Assembly: GCA_964367685.1 (NCBI GenBank)
Contig: CAYIYM010000002.1
Span: 103,645 to 167,644, forward strand
Length of the DNA stretch: 64,000 nucleotides
Origin: CAUPWF01 sp964367685
GTDB lineage: Bacteria > Bacillota > Clostridia > Lachnospirales > Lachnospiraceae
Direction of reading: 5' to 3'
In this document: positions 45,295-54,641 of the stretch, piece by piece
Layout: every line of letters begins with the position of its first letter
Position numbering within the stretch: position 1 is the stretch's first letter
The notes under the pieces: generated by a model
The model's input: the letters and a program-made list of their open reading frames with translations, nothing else
The model's database searches: none
Told to the model about the DNA's origin: nothing
Made by a program: the position numbers and the translations under genes

Positions 45295-46073
45295 TGAAAA
45301 AGAAAAAAATACAATTATCACAAATATATTTGATATTGATACTTATTTTTATGTACCTCCCAGTTCTTGTAGTTGTAGTATTTTCGTTTAATGAATCAAA
45401 ATATGATACCCAATGGGTAGGATTTACCTTAGATTGGTACGATAAAATGATTCACAACACAGGGTTAATGACAGCTCTTAAGAACAGTTTGATTATTGCG
45501 CTATCTACCTGTGCTATCTCGGCAGTAGTAGGAACCATAGGTGCAGTTGGACTTGCAAGATGGGATTTTAAAGCAAAAGGTATTCTGGAAAATATGGTGA
45601 TGCTTCCAATTATGATTCCAGAAATTATTCTAGGAACCGTATTTTTGGTAGTGTTTTCGTTTTTGAAGTTACCATTTGGGATGTTCACAATTATTATAGG
45701 ACACACAAGCTTTTGCATTCCTTATATCTTCTTGATTGTCAAAGGTCGATTGATAGGTATTTCTCCATCGATTGGAGAGGCTGCAAGGGATTTAGGTGCA
45801 AGTGAATTACGTATGTTTTGGGATATTACAATACCACTCATTACACCGGCGATTGTATCGGGAACCTTGTTAGCATTTGCAATGTCCCTAGATGATGTAA
45901 TTATAAGTTTTTTTGTTACGGGAGCAGATACGAATACACTGCCACTAAAGATTTATTCTCAAATCAAATTTGGTGTAACACCTGAAATTAATGCGTTGTG
46001 TACGGTTATGTTACTAATTACATTTTTAATTGTATTTTTATCCACAAGAGTTGGAAATAAACAAAAAGCTTAG
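45294..46073 (+). CDS. potC: Spermidine/putrescine ABC transporter permease PotC
   Basis: Second permease, 259 residues, six hydrophobic segments. The EAA loop is EAARDLGASELRMFWDITIPLITP. The late AMSLDDVIISFFVTG motif is characteristic of PotC. It is coupled to potB and separated from potD by 81 bases. Confidence 0.94.
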   Translation: MKKKKIQLSQIYLILILIFMYLPVLVVVVFSFNESKYDTQWVGFTLDWYDKMIHNTGLMTALKNSLIIALSTCAISAVVGTIGAVGLARWDFKAKGILENMVMLPIMIPEIILGTVFLVVFSFLKLPFGMFTIIIGHTSFCIPYIFLIVKGRLIGISPSIGEAARDLGASELRMFWDITIPLITPAIVSGTLLAFAMSLDDVIISFFVTGADTNTLPLKIYSQIKFGVTPEINALCTVMLLITFLIVFLSTRVGNKQKA

Positions 46074-46154
46074 CATTATTGGACACAATATGATAAAATG
46101 TACAAATATAGTTTTTACTATAATACAATTGTAAAGAAATAAAGGAGGAAAAAG

Positions 46155-47267
46155 ATGAAAAAGATGATAGCAATGGCTATGACTATGGTTTTGATTATGG
46201 GAACATTTATGGGCTGTAGTTCAAGTGAGTCAGAGGGCAATACAACAAGTGATACAGAGACAACGGATGAAGCAGGTTCAGGTGAAGAAAAAATACTGAA
46301 TATATTCACATGGGAAGGCTATTTTCCACAAGAAGTATTAGATGGATTCACTGAGAGTACAGGAATTAAGATTAACTACTCACCATTTCAAACAAATGAA
46401 GAAATGTTGACAAAATTGCAGGCAACAGATGGGGGAGAATATGACCTGATTATTGCCTCTGATTATATTATTGAAACAGCACGTCAAGAAGGTGGACTAA
46501 TGATGGAGTTGGATCGTTCACTTATCCCTAATTTTGAGAATTTAGACGAAGCATATCTTAACCAATATTATGATCCAGAAAATGTATATACTGTGCCACA
46601 TGCACCTGGAACACCTGTAATTGTATATAATCCAGCAACACTTCCTGATGGTGTAGAAATCAATGGGTATGAAGATCTTTGGAATTCAGCATTAGCAGAT
46701 AATGTTGCCATGATGGATGATTCAAGAAATGTACTTGGTATTACATTGAAAACGATGGGAAAATCATTCAATGAAGAAGATGTAAATGTTCTTGAAGACG
46801 CAGGAGAGAAGTTGATGGAATTACAACCAAATATTCGTATGCTTAATACAAATAACCTTCAAAGTGCAATCTTAACAGGGGAAGTAGCAGTAGGATATAT
46901 GTTTACATCACAAGCGGCAATGGCAATTATGGAGAATCCAGATCTTGAAATTGTATATCCAGAAGAAGGTATGGGATTTGGAATTGACTCTATGTTTATT
47001 GCAGCCAATGCACCACATGCGGAGAACGCACATGCATTTATCAACTACGTATTAGAGGCAGAAACAGCTGCAACTGTATCAAGTGGAATTATGTATCTAT
47101 GTCCAAATGAAGCAGCGAAAGACTTCTTGCCAGAAGCATATACTTCAAATGCGGCAGTATTTATTCCTTCTGAGAAAATCGGAAATACAGAATTCATCAA
47201 ACCAATTAATGAAGAAGCGGTAGCAGCCCATGATAAGATTTGGACTGAGTTTAAGCAAGGGCAATAA
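46155..47267 (+). CDS. potD: Spermidine/putrescine-binding lipoprotein PotD
   Basis: Extracytoplasmic binding protein of the transporter. A signal peptide ends in the lipobox-like GTFMGC (Cys about residue 22), so the mature protein should be lipid-anchored. An acidic Ser/Thr linker follows. The binding domain begins LNIFTWEGYFPQEVLDGF, the usual PotD/PotF start, and contains YDLIIASDYII and PHAPGTPVIVYN. 370 residues in total. AAAGGAGG precedes the ATG. TATAAT-like sequence around 46121 may give it an extra promoter, which would fit the need for excess binding protein. Confidence 0.94.
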   Translation: MKKMIAMAMTMVLIMGTFMGCSSSESEGNTTSDTETTDEAGSGEEKILNIFTWEGYFPQEVLDGFTESTGIKINYSPFQTNEEMLTKLQATDGGEYDLIIASDYIIETARQEGGLMMELDRSLIPNFENLDEAYLNQYYDPENVYTVPHAPGTPVIVYNPATLPDGVEINGYEDLWNSALADNVAMMDDSRNVLGITLKTMGKSFNEEDVNVLEDAGEKLMELQPNIRMLNTNNLQSAILTGEVAVGYMFTSQAAMAIMENPDLEIVYPEEGMGFGIDSMFIAANAPHAENAHAFINYVLEAETAATVSSGIMYLCPNEAAKDFLPEAYTSNAAVFIPSEKIGNTEFIKPINEEAVAAHDKIWTEFKQGQ

Positions 47268-47273
47268 AATTTT

Positions 47274-48386
47274 ATGAGATATAAATATCCAGATTATTAT
47301 AAAGAATTTAAGTGTACAGCAGATAAGTGTGAAGCTACCTGTTGCGCAGGATGGGAAATTGTGATAGATGAAGAGAGTATTGAGAAATATGTAGGTGTAA
47401 AAACTCCCTTCGGCAATTACTTGTGCAATCATATTGATTTTGCAGAAGAGGTATTTCATCAAGATGAGAGAAAACGATGCGCTTTTTTGGCAGAAGATAA
47501 TTTGTGTGATATTTACAAAGAATTAGGCGAAGACTATCTCTGTTACACGTGTAAGCAGTATCCAAGACATTTAGAAGAATTTGAAGAAATGAACGAAATC
47601 TCATTATCTATTTCTTGCCCAGAAGTAGCTAGAATGATCTTAACAAGTGAGGACAAGGTCTCTTTTTATGAAGAAGAGATTGACGAGTTAGAAGAAGTAT
47701 ATGAAGATTTCGATATATTGTTTTATGAAACATTGTATCAAGTTAGAGAACTGTTATTTACAATCATACAAAAGCGTGAATTAGAAATAGATATTCGAAT
47801 GCAATTATCTACAAGTTTAATTAAGGAAACCCAAGAGAGAATCACAGGATTCGATATATTCTCCATAGATGGTATTCTGGAAGAGTACAAGATGATATTA
47901 GCGGGGAGTAAGCCGATTTCTAAGATTGTTAAGCGTGAAAATAGTCGACAAGAGTTAATGCGCTCCTATATGACAGACTTAATGGAATTAGAATCACTGC
48001 AAGAAGAATGGCAGCCGGCTATTGAACGTATGAAGATGAAAATAGAATCAATGGATGAGACAGAATATCAATCGAAATTTCAAGAATTTGTGGATATCTG
48101 GGATGTGAATGGAAAGAAATTAGAACTCAAGTTAGAACAATTACTTGTATATTTTATTTACAGCTATTTCTGCGGAGCAGTGTATGATGGAGAAGCAAAA
48201 TGTAAATATGAATTTGCTAGATTGTCCACCCTATTTATTCAAGAATTGTGGTTTATGAAATGGATAGAAAGTGGGACTATTCCAACAGAAGAAGAGATAC
48301 AAAGATTAACTTATAGCTACGCAAGAGAGTTAGAGCATTCAGATATTAATTTGGAATTGATTGAGAGTTTGCTGAAGAAATATTGA
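47274..48386 (+). CDS. FliB-like (flagellin) lysine N-methylase
   Basis: A 370-residue protein whose N-terminal ~120 residues hold a rich cysteine cluster (CTADKCEATCCAGW, then CAFLAEDNLCDIY, CYTCKQYPRH, ISCPEVAR). This is the pattern of FliB-type lysine N-methylases and YkgJ zinc/iron-sulfur cluster proteins. The C-terminal part is helical and acidic. In Salmonella FliB methylates flagellin lysines; no flagellar gene is in this window. The target here is therefore open. It starts seven bases after potD with no clear ribosome-binding site of its own, and ends at a strong terminator. Confidence 0.8.
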   Translation: MRYKYPDYYKEFKCTADKCEATCCAGWEIVIDEESIEKYVGVKTPFGNYLCNHIDFAEEVFHQDERKRCAFLAEDNLCDIYKELGEDYLCYTCKQYPRHLEEFEEMNEISLSISCPEVARMILTSEDKVSFYEEEIDELEEVYEDFDILFYETLYQVRELLFTIIQKRELEIDIRMQLSTSLIKETQERITGFDIFSIDGILEEYKMILAGSKPISKIVKRENSRQELMRSYMTDLMELESLQEEWQPAIERMKMKIESMDETEYQSKFQEFVDIWDVNGKKLELKLEQLLVYFIYSYFCGAVYDGEAKCKYEFARLSTLFIQELWFMKWIESGTIPTEEEIQRLTYSYARELEHSDINLELIESLLKKY

Positions 48387-48406
48387 TGAAAATGTATAAA
48401 AAAGAA

Positions 48407-48448
48407 CAAATCAAAAAGACAACTCAAGAGAGTTGTCTTTTTGATTTG
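48407..48448. terminator. Bidirectional terminator after the FliB-like gene
   Basis: A perfect 19-bp stem (48407-48425 with 48430-48448) with a four-base loop. A-rich and T-rich flanks let it act for both convergent genes. Confidence 0.88.
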
Positions 48449-48489
48449 AACTATATGTTGTCGATTCTTTATTTTCTACCCTTTATTTT

Positions 48490-50124
48490 CTACCCTTTGT
48501 TTTGTGCTTCAACTAATTTCTCACCACAATACCATTCACGTAATTTAGGTTTTTCAATTTTGCCAGTAGGGTTACGAGGAACATCTGCAAAGATAAATTT
48601 GTGAGGTCGCTTATATCGTGGCATGCCGTGGCAGAAGATTTCTAAATCTTCTTCGGTTATTATGTGGTTTGTTTTTGCTTCAACGATGGCAGTTGGGATC
48701 TCACCCAATCGTTTATGAGGCAATCCAATAACGGCTACATCTTTGATTCCTTCATGCTGACGAAGGAAATCTTCGATTTGGACAGGGTATAAGTTCTCGC
48801 CACCACTGATAATAACATCTTTTTTACGGTCAACTAAGAAAATAAATCCATCTTCATCTTCCTTAGCCATATCTCCTGTATATAGCCAACCATCCTTTAG
48901 GACTTCCTCGGTTGCCTTACGATCTCTGTAATAACATGTCATCAGTCCTGGTCCCTGAAGAATTAGTTCGCCAACATCACCTTTGTCCACAGGAACGCCA
49001 TTTTCATCTACAATGTTTGTAGACCAACCATGGCCAGCCTTACCAATCGCTCCAATTTTATGAATATTCTCCATTCCTAGATGAACAGAACCAGGCCCAA
49101 TAGATTCGCTTAAGCCATAATTAGTATCATACTGATGGGTAGGGAAATATTTCATCCAACGTTTGATTAAACTAGGTGGAACCGGTTGTGCACCAATATG
49201 CATCAAACGCCACTGCTTAGTGTTATAGTCTTCCAAATTCAATTCGCCAGAATCAAGTGCATCTAGAATATCTTGAGCCCATGGAACGAGTAACCATACA
49301 ATAGTACAATCCTCTTTAGACACAGCATCTAGAATAAATTCTGGTTGCGTACCTTTGAGAAGAATTCCCTTTGCCCCAACAAGAAAACTACCAAACCAGT
49401 GCATCTTCGCCCCTGTGTGGTAAAGAGGGGGGATACATAGAAAAATATCATCTCTCGTCTGTTGATGATGCGCTTGCTCGACTTCGCAGGCGTGCATAAG
49501 GCTCTTGTGATTATGTAAAATAGCCTTTGGAAATCCAGTTGTACCAGATGAAAAATAGATCGCCGCATCGTCTTCAACGGATATTGCAATCGTAGGAGAT
49601 TGACTAGAACAGTTCATTGTCAATTCATTGTAATCTTCGGCGAAACTTGGTGGATTAATACCAACATAGAAGAGTAGACGATTTCGAATAATGGAGTCTG
49701 CAATCTCTTCTACACGCCCTATAAATTCAGGTCCGAAAATAAGTACATCTACATCGGCTTTTTTAACACAATAATTGATTTCATCTGATGAATAACGGAA
49801 GTTTAAGGGAACGGCTAAGGCGCCAGTTTTTAAAATCCCGAAGTAAATAGGCAACCACTCTAATGAATTCATTAATAAAATGGCTACTTTGTCTCCCTTT
49901 TTGATTCCACGACTTAGAAGAAGGTTTGCAAATCGATTTGCTTTTTCATTGAATACATTCCACGATATTTCTCTTCTATAATGTGCAGAAGGTGTTGCCT
50001 CAATAAGCTCATATTCCTTCCAAGTTATTCTTCTGTTTTCTGGTAATTGTGGATTAATTTCGACTAGACAGACATCATCACCATATAATCTACAATTACG
50101 TTCTAGTATTTCTGTAATTGTCAT
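48490..50124 (-). CDS. Acyl-CoA synthetase / AMP-forming ligase (ANL superfamily)
   Basis: A 544-residue adenylating enzyme that should activate a carboxylic acid via acyl-AMP to a CoA (or carrier) thioester. The ATP-binding P-loop is YFSSGTTGFPKAIL (about residue 190). YGLSES, GWLYTGDMAKEDEDGFIFLVDRKK (parts: GWLYTGDMAKED, GFIFLVDRKKD) and the catalytic lysine in NPTGKIEKPKL are intact. A short insertion near residues 40-52 is unusual. Substrate (fatty, aromatic or other acid) cannot be inferred. It is alone between two convergent/tandem terminators. Confidence 0.88.
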   Translation of the reverse strand: MTITEILERNCRLYGDDVCLVEINPQLPENRRITWKEYELIEATPSAHYRREISWNVFNEKANRFANLLLSRGIKKGDKVAILLMNSLEWLPIYFGILKTGALAVPLNFRYSSDEINYCVKKADVDVLIFGPEFIGRVEEIADSIIRNRLLFYVGINPPSFAEDYNELTMNCSSQSPTIAISVEDDAAIYFSSGTTGFPKAILHNHKSLMHACEVEQAHHQQTRDDIFLCIPPLYHTGAKMHWFGSFLVGAKGILLKGTQPEFILDAVSKEDCTIVWLLVPWAQDILDALDSGELNLEDYNTKQWRLMHIGAQPVPPSLIKRWMKYFPTHQYDTNYGLSESIGPGSVHLGMENIHKIGAIGKAGHGWSTNIVDENGVPVDKGDVGELILQGPGLMTCYYRDRKATEEVLKDGWLYTGDMAKEDEDGFIFLVDRKKDVIISGGENLYPVQIEDFLRQHEGIKDVAVIGLPHKRLGEIPTAIVEAKTNHIITEEDLEIFCHGMPRYKRPHKFIFADVPRNPTGKIEKPKLREWYCGEKLVEAQNKG

Positions 50125-50202
50125 AACACTTTACCTCTTTAATGTATTTATTTGCTAAAGTGAGTTTAACACTTCTTAAGAAAGGTGTCAATGTAAAAAC
50201 AA

Positions 50203-50244
50203 AAATCCTCTAGCTGTAGAAAATAATCTACAATTAGAGGATTT
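50203..50244 (-). terminator. Terminator after pyrI
   Basis: On the minus strand, a stem of AAATCCTCTA with TAGAGGATTT (50203-50212 with 50235-50244) plus inner TGTAGA/TCTACA, followed by TTTTTGTTTT. Confidence 0.85.
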
Positions 50245-50247
50245 ATA

Positions 50248-50688
50248 TTACTTATTTCTTGAGCGTTGTTCGCAATATCTACAACGATAGGTTTCATTCT
50301 CAACATCTGTTAGTGTGAAAACATGTTGCAATCCTTGTTCGATAGATGTGATACAACGAGGATTCTTACATTTAATTACGTCTTTGATTTCTTTAGGAAG
50401 AGAAAGTGTTCTCTTTTCTACAATCTGTGAACCTTGGATAATGGTAATTGTAATATTGTGATCGATGAATCCGAGGATTTCAAGGTCTACAACATCGATA
50501 GGGCATTCGATTTTAATGATATCTTTTTTGCCCATTTTACTGCTTTTTGCATTTTTGATAATAGCAACACAGCAATCTAATTTGTCTAACTGTAAGTATT
50601 TGTAGATATCCATGCTCTTACCAGCTTGAATGTGATCTAAAACAAATCCCTCTGAAATACTTCCAACGTTTAATGTATGATTAACCAT
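50248..50688 (-). CDS. pyrI: Aspartate carbamoyltransferase regulatory subunit
   Basis: Allosteric subunit of ATCase. The 146-residue protein has an N-terminal nucleotide-binding domain and a C-terminal zinc domain with CKNPRC and CRYC, the four cysteines that hold Zn and contact PyrB. PyrI makes the enzyme responsive to CTP and ATP. It is less common in Firmicutes than in enterics but is known in clostridia. It is separated from pyrB by 20 bases and shares its transcript. Confidence 0.95.
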   Translation of the reverse strand: MVNHTLNVGSISEGFVLDHIQAGKSMDIYKYLQLDKLDCCVAIIKNAKSSKMGKKDIIKIECPIDVVDLEILGFIDHNITITIIQGSQIVEKRTLSLPKEIKDVIKCKNPRCITSIEQGLQHVFTLTDVENETYRCRYCEQRSRNK

Positions 50689-50708
50689 AGGTGGCTCCTT
50701 TCCAATTA

Positions 50709-51629
50709 TTAAGATACTTTGATATTTAATAGAGTTAAGATTAACGCCATGCGAACATAAACGCCATATTCTACTTGTTTGAAGTAAATAGCTCTTGGAT
50801 CATTATCCACATCCACATGAATTTCGTTTACACGAGGAAGCGGATGGAGCACAAGCATATCATCTTTCGCAAGTTCCATCTTAGGCATATCCAAGATATA
50901 GAAATCCTTCATTCTTACATAATCCTCTTCGTTGAAGAAACGCTCTTTTTGAACACGAGTCATGTATAGTAAGTCTAAATTAGGAAGTGCATCTTCTAAA
51001 CGTTCCACTTCTTCGTATTCCACCTCGTGACGATCCAAAACATCTTTTCTCATATAACTTGGTAGCCTTAATTCCTCAGGTGAAATAAGTACAAATTTGA
51101 TATTTGCATAACGAACCAAAGCGTGAATAAGTGAATGCACAGTACGCCCGAATTTTAAGTCGCCACAAAGTCCAATTGTTAGATTTTCCAAACGACCTTT
51201 TTCTGTACGTATTGTTAATAAATCTGTAAGTGTTTGAGTTGGATGTTCGTGACCACCATCACCAGCATTGATAATAGGGATAGAAGAGTATTGTGCAGCA
51301 ACCATAGGTGCTCCCTCTTTTGGGTGACGCATTGCAGCAATATGTGCATAAGAAGATACTGTACGAATTGTGTCGGCTACACTTTCACCTTTAGAAGCAG
51401 AACTAGAATCTGAATTAGAAAAACCTAAAATAGTACCTCCTAGTTTTAGCATTGCAGCTTCATGGCTAAGGCGGGTACGAGTACTAGCTTCGTAAAATAA
51501 AGTAGCTAACGTTTTACCGGCACATGCAGAGTTATATTTATCTGGATTGCGCTCGATATCATTTGCCAAATCAAGAATGTCTCCCAATTCCTCGATGGAT
51601 AAATCCATTGGACTCATCAAGTGTCTCAT
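50709..51629 (-). CDS. pyrB: Aspartate carbamoyltransferase catalytic subunit
   Basis: Joins carbamoyl phosphate and aspartate in pyrimidine synthesis. Within 306 residues, the carbamoyl phosphate motif FYEASTRTRLSHEAAM (about residue 48), the AMRHPKEGAP loop, INAGDGGHEHPTQTLTDL and the late VLHPLPRVNEI are present. The minus-strand operon is pyrB-pyrI only; other pyr genes are elsewhere. No PyrR binding site or attenuator is evident in the ~200-base upstream stretch, which contains A/T-rich imperfect repeats around 51710-51785. Confidence 0.97.
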   Translation of the reverse strand: MRHLMSPMDLSIEELGDILDLANDIERNPDKYNSACAGKTLATLFYEASTRTRLSHEAAMLKLGGTILGFSNSDSSSASKGESVADTIRTVSSYAHIAAMRHPKEGAPMVAAQYSSIPIINAGDGGHEHPTQTLTDLLTIRTEKGRLENLTIGLCGDLKFGRTVHSLIHALVRYANIKFVLISPEELRLPSYMRKDVLDRHEVEYEEVERLEDALPNLDLLYMTRVQKERFFNEEDYVRMKDFYILDMPKMELAKDDMLVLHPLPRVNEIHVDVDNDPRAIYFKQVEYGVYVRMALILTLLNIKVS

Positions 51630-51839
51630 AATTTCTATCCTCCAATATAAGTTTATAATAAAATATTCTTATCAATTATATAGCATTGAATAAGATTTTA
51701 CAACAAAATATTATAGTATTTAAAATGGCTTTTATTATAGTATTTTAAATGACTTTAAAATGGATTAGTTATTGTATTTTAAGTGAAATTTTGTTACAGT
51801 TCAAAAAGAAAGAATAGTTGGAATATTGGAGGGAATAGA

Positions 51840-53108
51840 ATGAATATCGATAAATTAATCATATATAGAGGAATTAAAGAAGAACCAATCATGCTGAATA
51901 TGCAGATACTTATGCGAACAACAAATGGCAATGTAGATATGCAAGAACTTTCATATGAAACAATTTATGAATTAATGAAAGTGTCTAATACATATGGATT
52001 CTATGGGAATCTATGGCATACATATCTTACATATCTGTTAGTGAATAATGAAAATAGTTATAGCAAATCATGTGAAATCAAAGGAAAGGCAGAGGGCAGT
52101 GTAAATGAAATTGTACTGCACGATATGAAGATTATATTAGAATTATTTCAATATGATTTGGATCAACTACAGGATAGATTCGAAGTGGAAGCCTTTAACT
52201 TTCTAAAACAGTATAAATGTGAAACGAATACCAAAAAATTATTTAATAAAAGAATTAGAGATCGTATCTGCAACTTAGCTGAGGAATTGGGGAAAGTGAA
52301 AACAGAAGAAGCATTACTAGATGTTCTAACTGGGTTCTATAAAGAATGTGGCGTGGGTAAATTAGGATTGCATAAAGCATTTCGAGTAGAGGAGAGAGAG
52401 ATTATTCCGATTACAAATATTACCCATGTGCAATTAGATGATTTAGTTGGTTATGATATACCAAAACAAAAGCTAATTGATAACACAGAAGCATTTGTAG
52501 GAGGTAGGAAAGCAAATAACTGCTTACTATTTGGTGATGCGGGAACAGGGAAATCTACATGTGTAAAGGCGATCTTGAATCAATACTATGACCAAGGATT
52601 GCGTATTATAGAAATTTATAAACATCAATTTCAAGACTTAAATGATATCATTACACAAATCAAAAACCGTAATTACAAATTTGTGATTTTTATGGATGAC
52701 TTATCATTTGAAGAATTTGAAATCGAATATAAATATTTAAAAGCAGTAATAGAAGGTGGATTGGAGAAAAAACCAGACAATGTATTGATTTATGCAACGT
52801 CTAATCGAAGACACTTAGTAAGAGAAGAATTTGCAGATAAGATAGGTCGAAGAGATGATTTACATGCATCAGACACAGTGCAAGAGAAATTGTCATTAGC
52901 AGCTCGTTTTGGTGTATCTATTTTCTTTAATGGACCAAGCAAGAAAGAATTCAATCAAATAGTGATTGCTTTGGCTAATAGAAATGGAATTGAAATGGAA
53001 GAAGCAGAATTATTGTTAGAAGCAAATAAGTGGGAAGTAAGTCATGGGGGGAAATCAGGACGTACTGCACAACAATTTATTGATTACTTATTGGGTAAGA
53101 TAAAATAA
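51840..53108 (+). CDS. DUF815 family AAA ATPase
   Basis: A 422-residue protein with an N-terminal region of unknown function (residues 1-190) and a C-terminal ATPase of the DUF815 family. The start is ATG 51840, with GGAGGG (51828-51833) upstream; the longer frame from 51783 has none. Walker A is LLFGDAGTGKST (about residue 225), Walker B is FVIFMDDLSFEE, and a sensor-like ATSNRRHLVREEF plus KSGRTAQQF arginine region follow. Substrate unknown; members are generally annotated only as ATP-binding proteins. Confidence 0.87.
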   Translation: MNIDKLIIYRGIKEEPIMLNMQILMRTTNGNVDMQELSYETIYELMKVSNTYGFYGNLWHTYLTYLLVNNENSYSKSCEIKGKAEGSVNEIVLHDMKIILELFQYDLDQLQDRFEVEAFNFLKQYKCETNTKKLFNKRIRDRICNLAEELGKVKTEEALLDVLTGFYKECGVGKLGLHKAFRVEEREIIPITNITHVQLDDLVGYDIPKQKLIDNTEAFVGGRKANNCLLFGDAGTGKSTCVKAILNQYYDQGLRIIEIYKHQFQDLNDIITQIKNRNYKFVIFMDDLSFEEFEIEYKYLKAVIEGGLEKKPDNVLIYATSNRRHLVREEFADKIGRRDDLHASDTVQEKLSLAARFGVSIFFNGPSKKEFNQIVIALANRNGIEMEEAELLLEANKWEVSHGGKSGRTAQQFIDYLLGKIK

Positions 53109-53201
53109 ATAAAAAAACTGTCTATTTTTATTGAAATGCATACTTATCTGTATTATTATTAATTTAATAACTAGTTAACGGTCAAAAGAAAAGGGGTACA
53201 C

Positions 53202-53750
53202 ATGAGTATTTATGATATCAATATTATGAAGAAAGATGGCACACTGCAGTCGTTACGTGAATTTGAAGGTAAAGTAATTATGGTTGTTAATTCAGCAACC
53301 CATTGTGGATTCACACCACAATATAATGAATTCAAAGAATTACATAATAAATATTCAGATCAAGGATTAGTGATTCTAGATTTTCCGTGTAATCAATTTG
53401 GAGAACAAGCGAAGGGAACAGATGGAGAAATTGCAGAATTTTGTACAATAAATTTTGGAACACCTTATGAGCTATATGCAAAAATCGATGTAAATGGAGA
53501 ACATGAAACAGAATTGTTCAAGTATTTAAAGTCTCAGAAAGGCTTCAAGGGCTTTAACAATGAGAAACATCCGTTAAATGAAAGATTAAAAGAAATGTTT
53601 GGAAAAGCGGATCCTGATTATGAGAAAAATGATGATATTAAGTGGAATTTTACGAAATTTCTGATTGATAGAACAGGCATGGTAGTAGAACGTTTTGAGC
53701 CTGTAGATGATATTGAAATAATAGAAGGTAATGTAGTAGACTTACTATAG
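53202..53750 (+). CDS. Glutathione peroxidase-family thiol peroxidase (Cys form)
   Basis: Reduces peroxides, probably with thioredoxin rather than glutathione in this organism. The catalytic tetrad can be seen: Cys in NSATHCGFTPQYNEF (peroxidatic, about residue 37), Gln in LDFPCNQFGEQ, and Trp/Asn in KWNFTKFLI. The Cys codon is TGT, so unlike grdA/grdB this is not a selenoprotein. The 182 residues match the family. AAAGGGG precedes the ATG. A terminator shared with the ABC transporter operon follows. Confidence 0.93.
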   Translation: MSIYDINIMKKDGTLQSLREFEGKVIMVVNSATHCGFTPQYNEFKELHNKYSDQGLVILDFPCNQFGEQAKGTDGEIAEFCTINFGTPYELYAKIDVNGEHETELFKYLKSQKGFKGFNNEKHPLNERLKEMFGKADPDYEKNDDIKWNFTKFLIDRTGMVVERFEPVDDIEIIEGNVVDLL

Positions 53751-53775
53751 AACAATGAATGAATTAAGATCATAT

Positions 53776-53820
53776 AAAAAAACAGAACTCATGCAATTTT
53801 TGCACGAGTTCTGTTTTTTT
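53776..53820. terminator. Bidirectional terminator between peroxidase and ABC permease genes
   Basis: AAAAAACAGAACTC/GAGTTCTGTTTTTT arms with an inner TGCA pairing and one mismatch, with A and T runs on the two flanks. Confidence 0.87.
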
Positions 53821-53849
53821 ATGAACTACTAAAATGCCAAATTTATCTT

Positions 53850-54641
53850 TTATGATAAATTCAATTTTTTATTGATAATAAAGACAGATAGAATATAGAG
53901 AACAATAGTAAGAACAATTGATAGAATAAGGCTTAAATCAAGTATACTATTAAAATAGTCTATTGAATTCAAAGTTGTACTTACCGAAAACAAAGTACGG
54001 AATGATACAATTGTGGATATGGTTTGAAGTATGATGCTAATAGCTGCGTACGATGCAATTGCACCAAGTACTTTGTTTTTAGCAAGTAATTGACCAAAGC
54101 AAATTGAACTATAAATCATAAGAATTGAAGAAATTCCTCCGATTATTATGACTAAAATATAGCGAATAATAACGCTGAATGCATCTGTGCCAAATCCGAA
54201 TTCATTAGCAACAAGTGCAATAAATTCTCTAAAATCTGTCTCGTTTAGAAATGGAATAGTGAGAATAAATATGCTAAACGCTGTTAAAAGGAAATTAACT
54301 AAAGTCCAAATCAATCCTACGAATAGTTTTGCGTTTAAAATTTGTGTTGGCGAAAGAGGCAGTGTAAATGTTAAATATCCCTGGTGAGAGAAACAACTCT
54401 TATAAAAACGAACGGCAATATAAATCTGAGTTCCAAAAACCGAAATTAAAATAGCAAATATATAGATCATTATGCTGACTGATGTTGAGAAAAAGATTGT
54501 AAAATCATCAGGAGTATCTGTATTTGCGACTATGCTAAAAATAAAACTACCAATAATAGCGGTGATTAGCATAACAACATTTAAAATAATAATTAATTTG
54601 TAGCTTGCCTTTATTTCGTGTTTGATTATTCTTCCTAACAT
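53850..54641 (-). CDS. ABC transporter permease (YtrC/D-like)
   Basis: A 263-residue membrane protein with about six hydrophobic segments and the charged N-terminus MLGRIIKHEIKASYKL. Its first start overlaps the upstream ATPase gene by seven bases. There is no external-binding-protein gene, so it is likely an exporter or an antibiotic-response transporter of the kind found with YtrA regulators; this is an inference. The conserved SCFSHQGYLTFTLPLSP segment resembles ABC-2 type permeases. Confidence 0.82.
   Translation of the reverse strand: MLGRIIKHEIKASYKLIIILNVVMLITAIIGSFIFSIVANTDTPDDFTIFFSTSVSIMIYIFAILISVFGTQIYIAVRFYKSCFSHQGYLTFTLPLSPTQILNAKLFVGLIWTLVNFLLTAFSIFILTIPFLNETDFREFIALVANEFGFGTDAFSVIIRYILVIIIGGISSILMIYSSICFGQLLAKNKVLGAIASYAAISIILQTISTIVSFRTLFSVSTTLNSIDYFNSILDLSLILSIVLTIVLYILSVFIINKKLNLS

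Noticed and set aside
53202..53750. Third selenoprotein (glutathione peroxidase)
   Set aside because: The peroxidatic position is a TGT cysteine codon, and no in-frame UGA is present.
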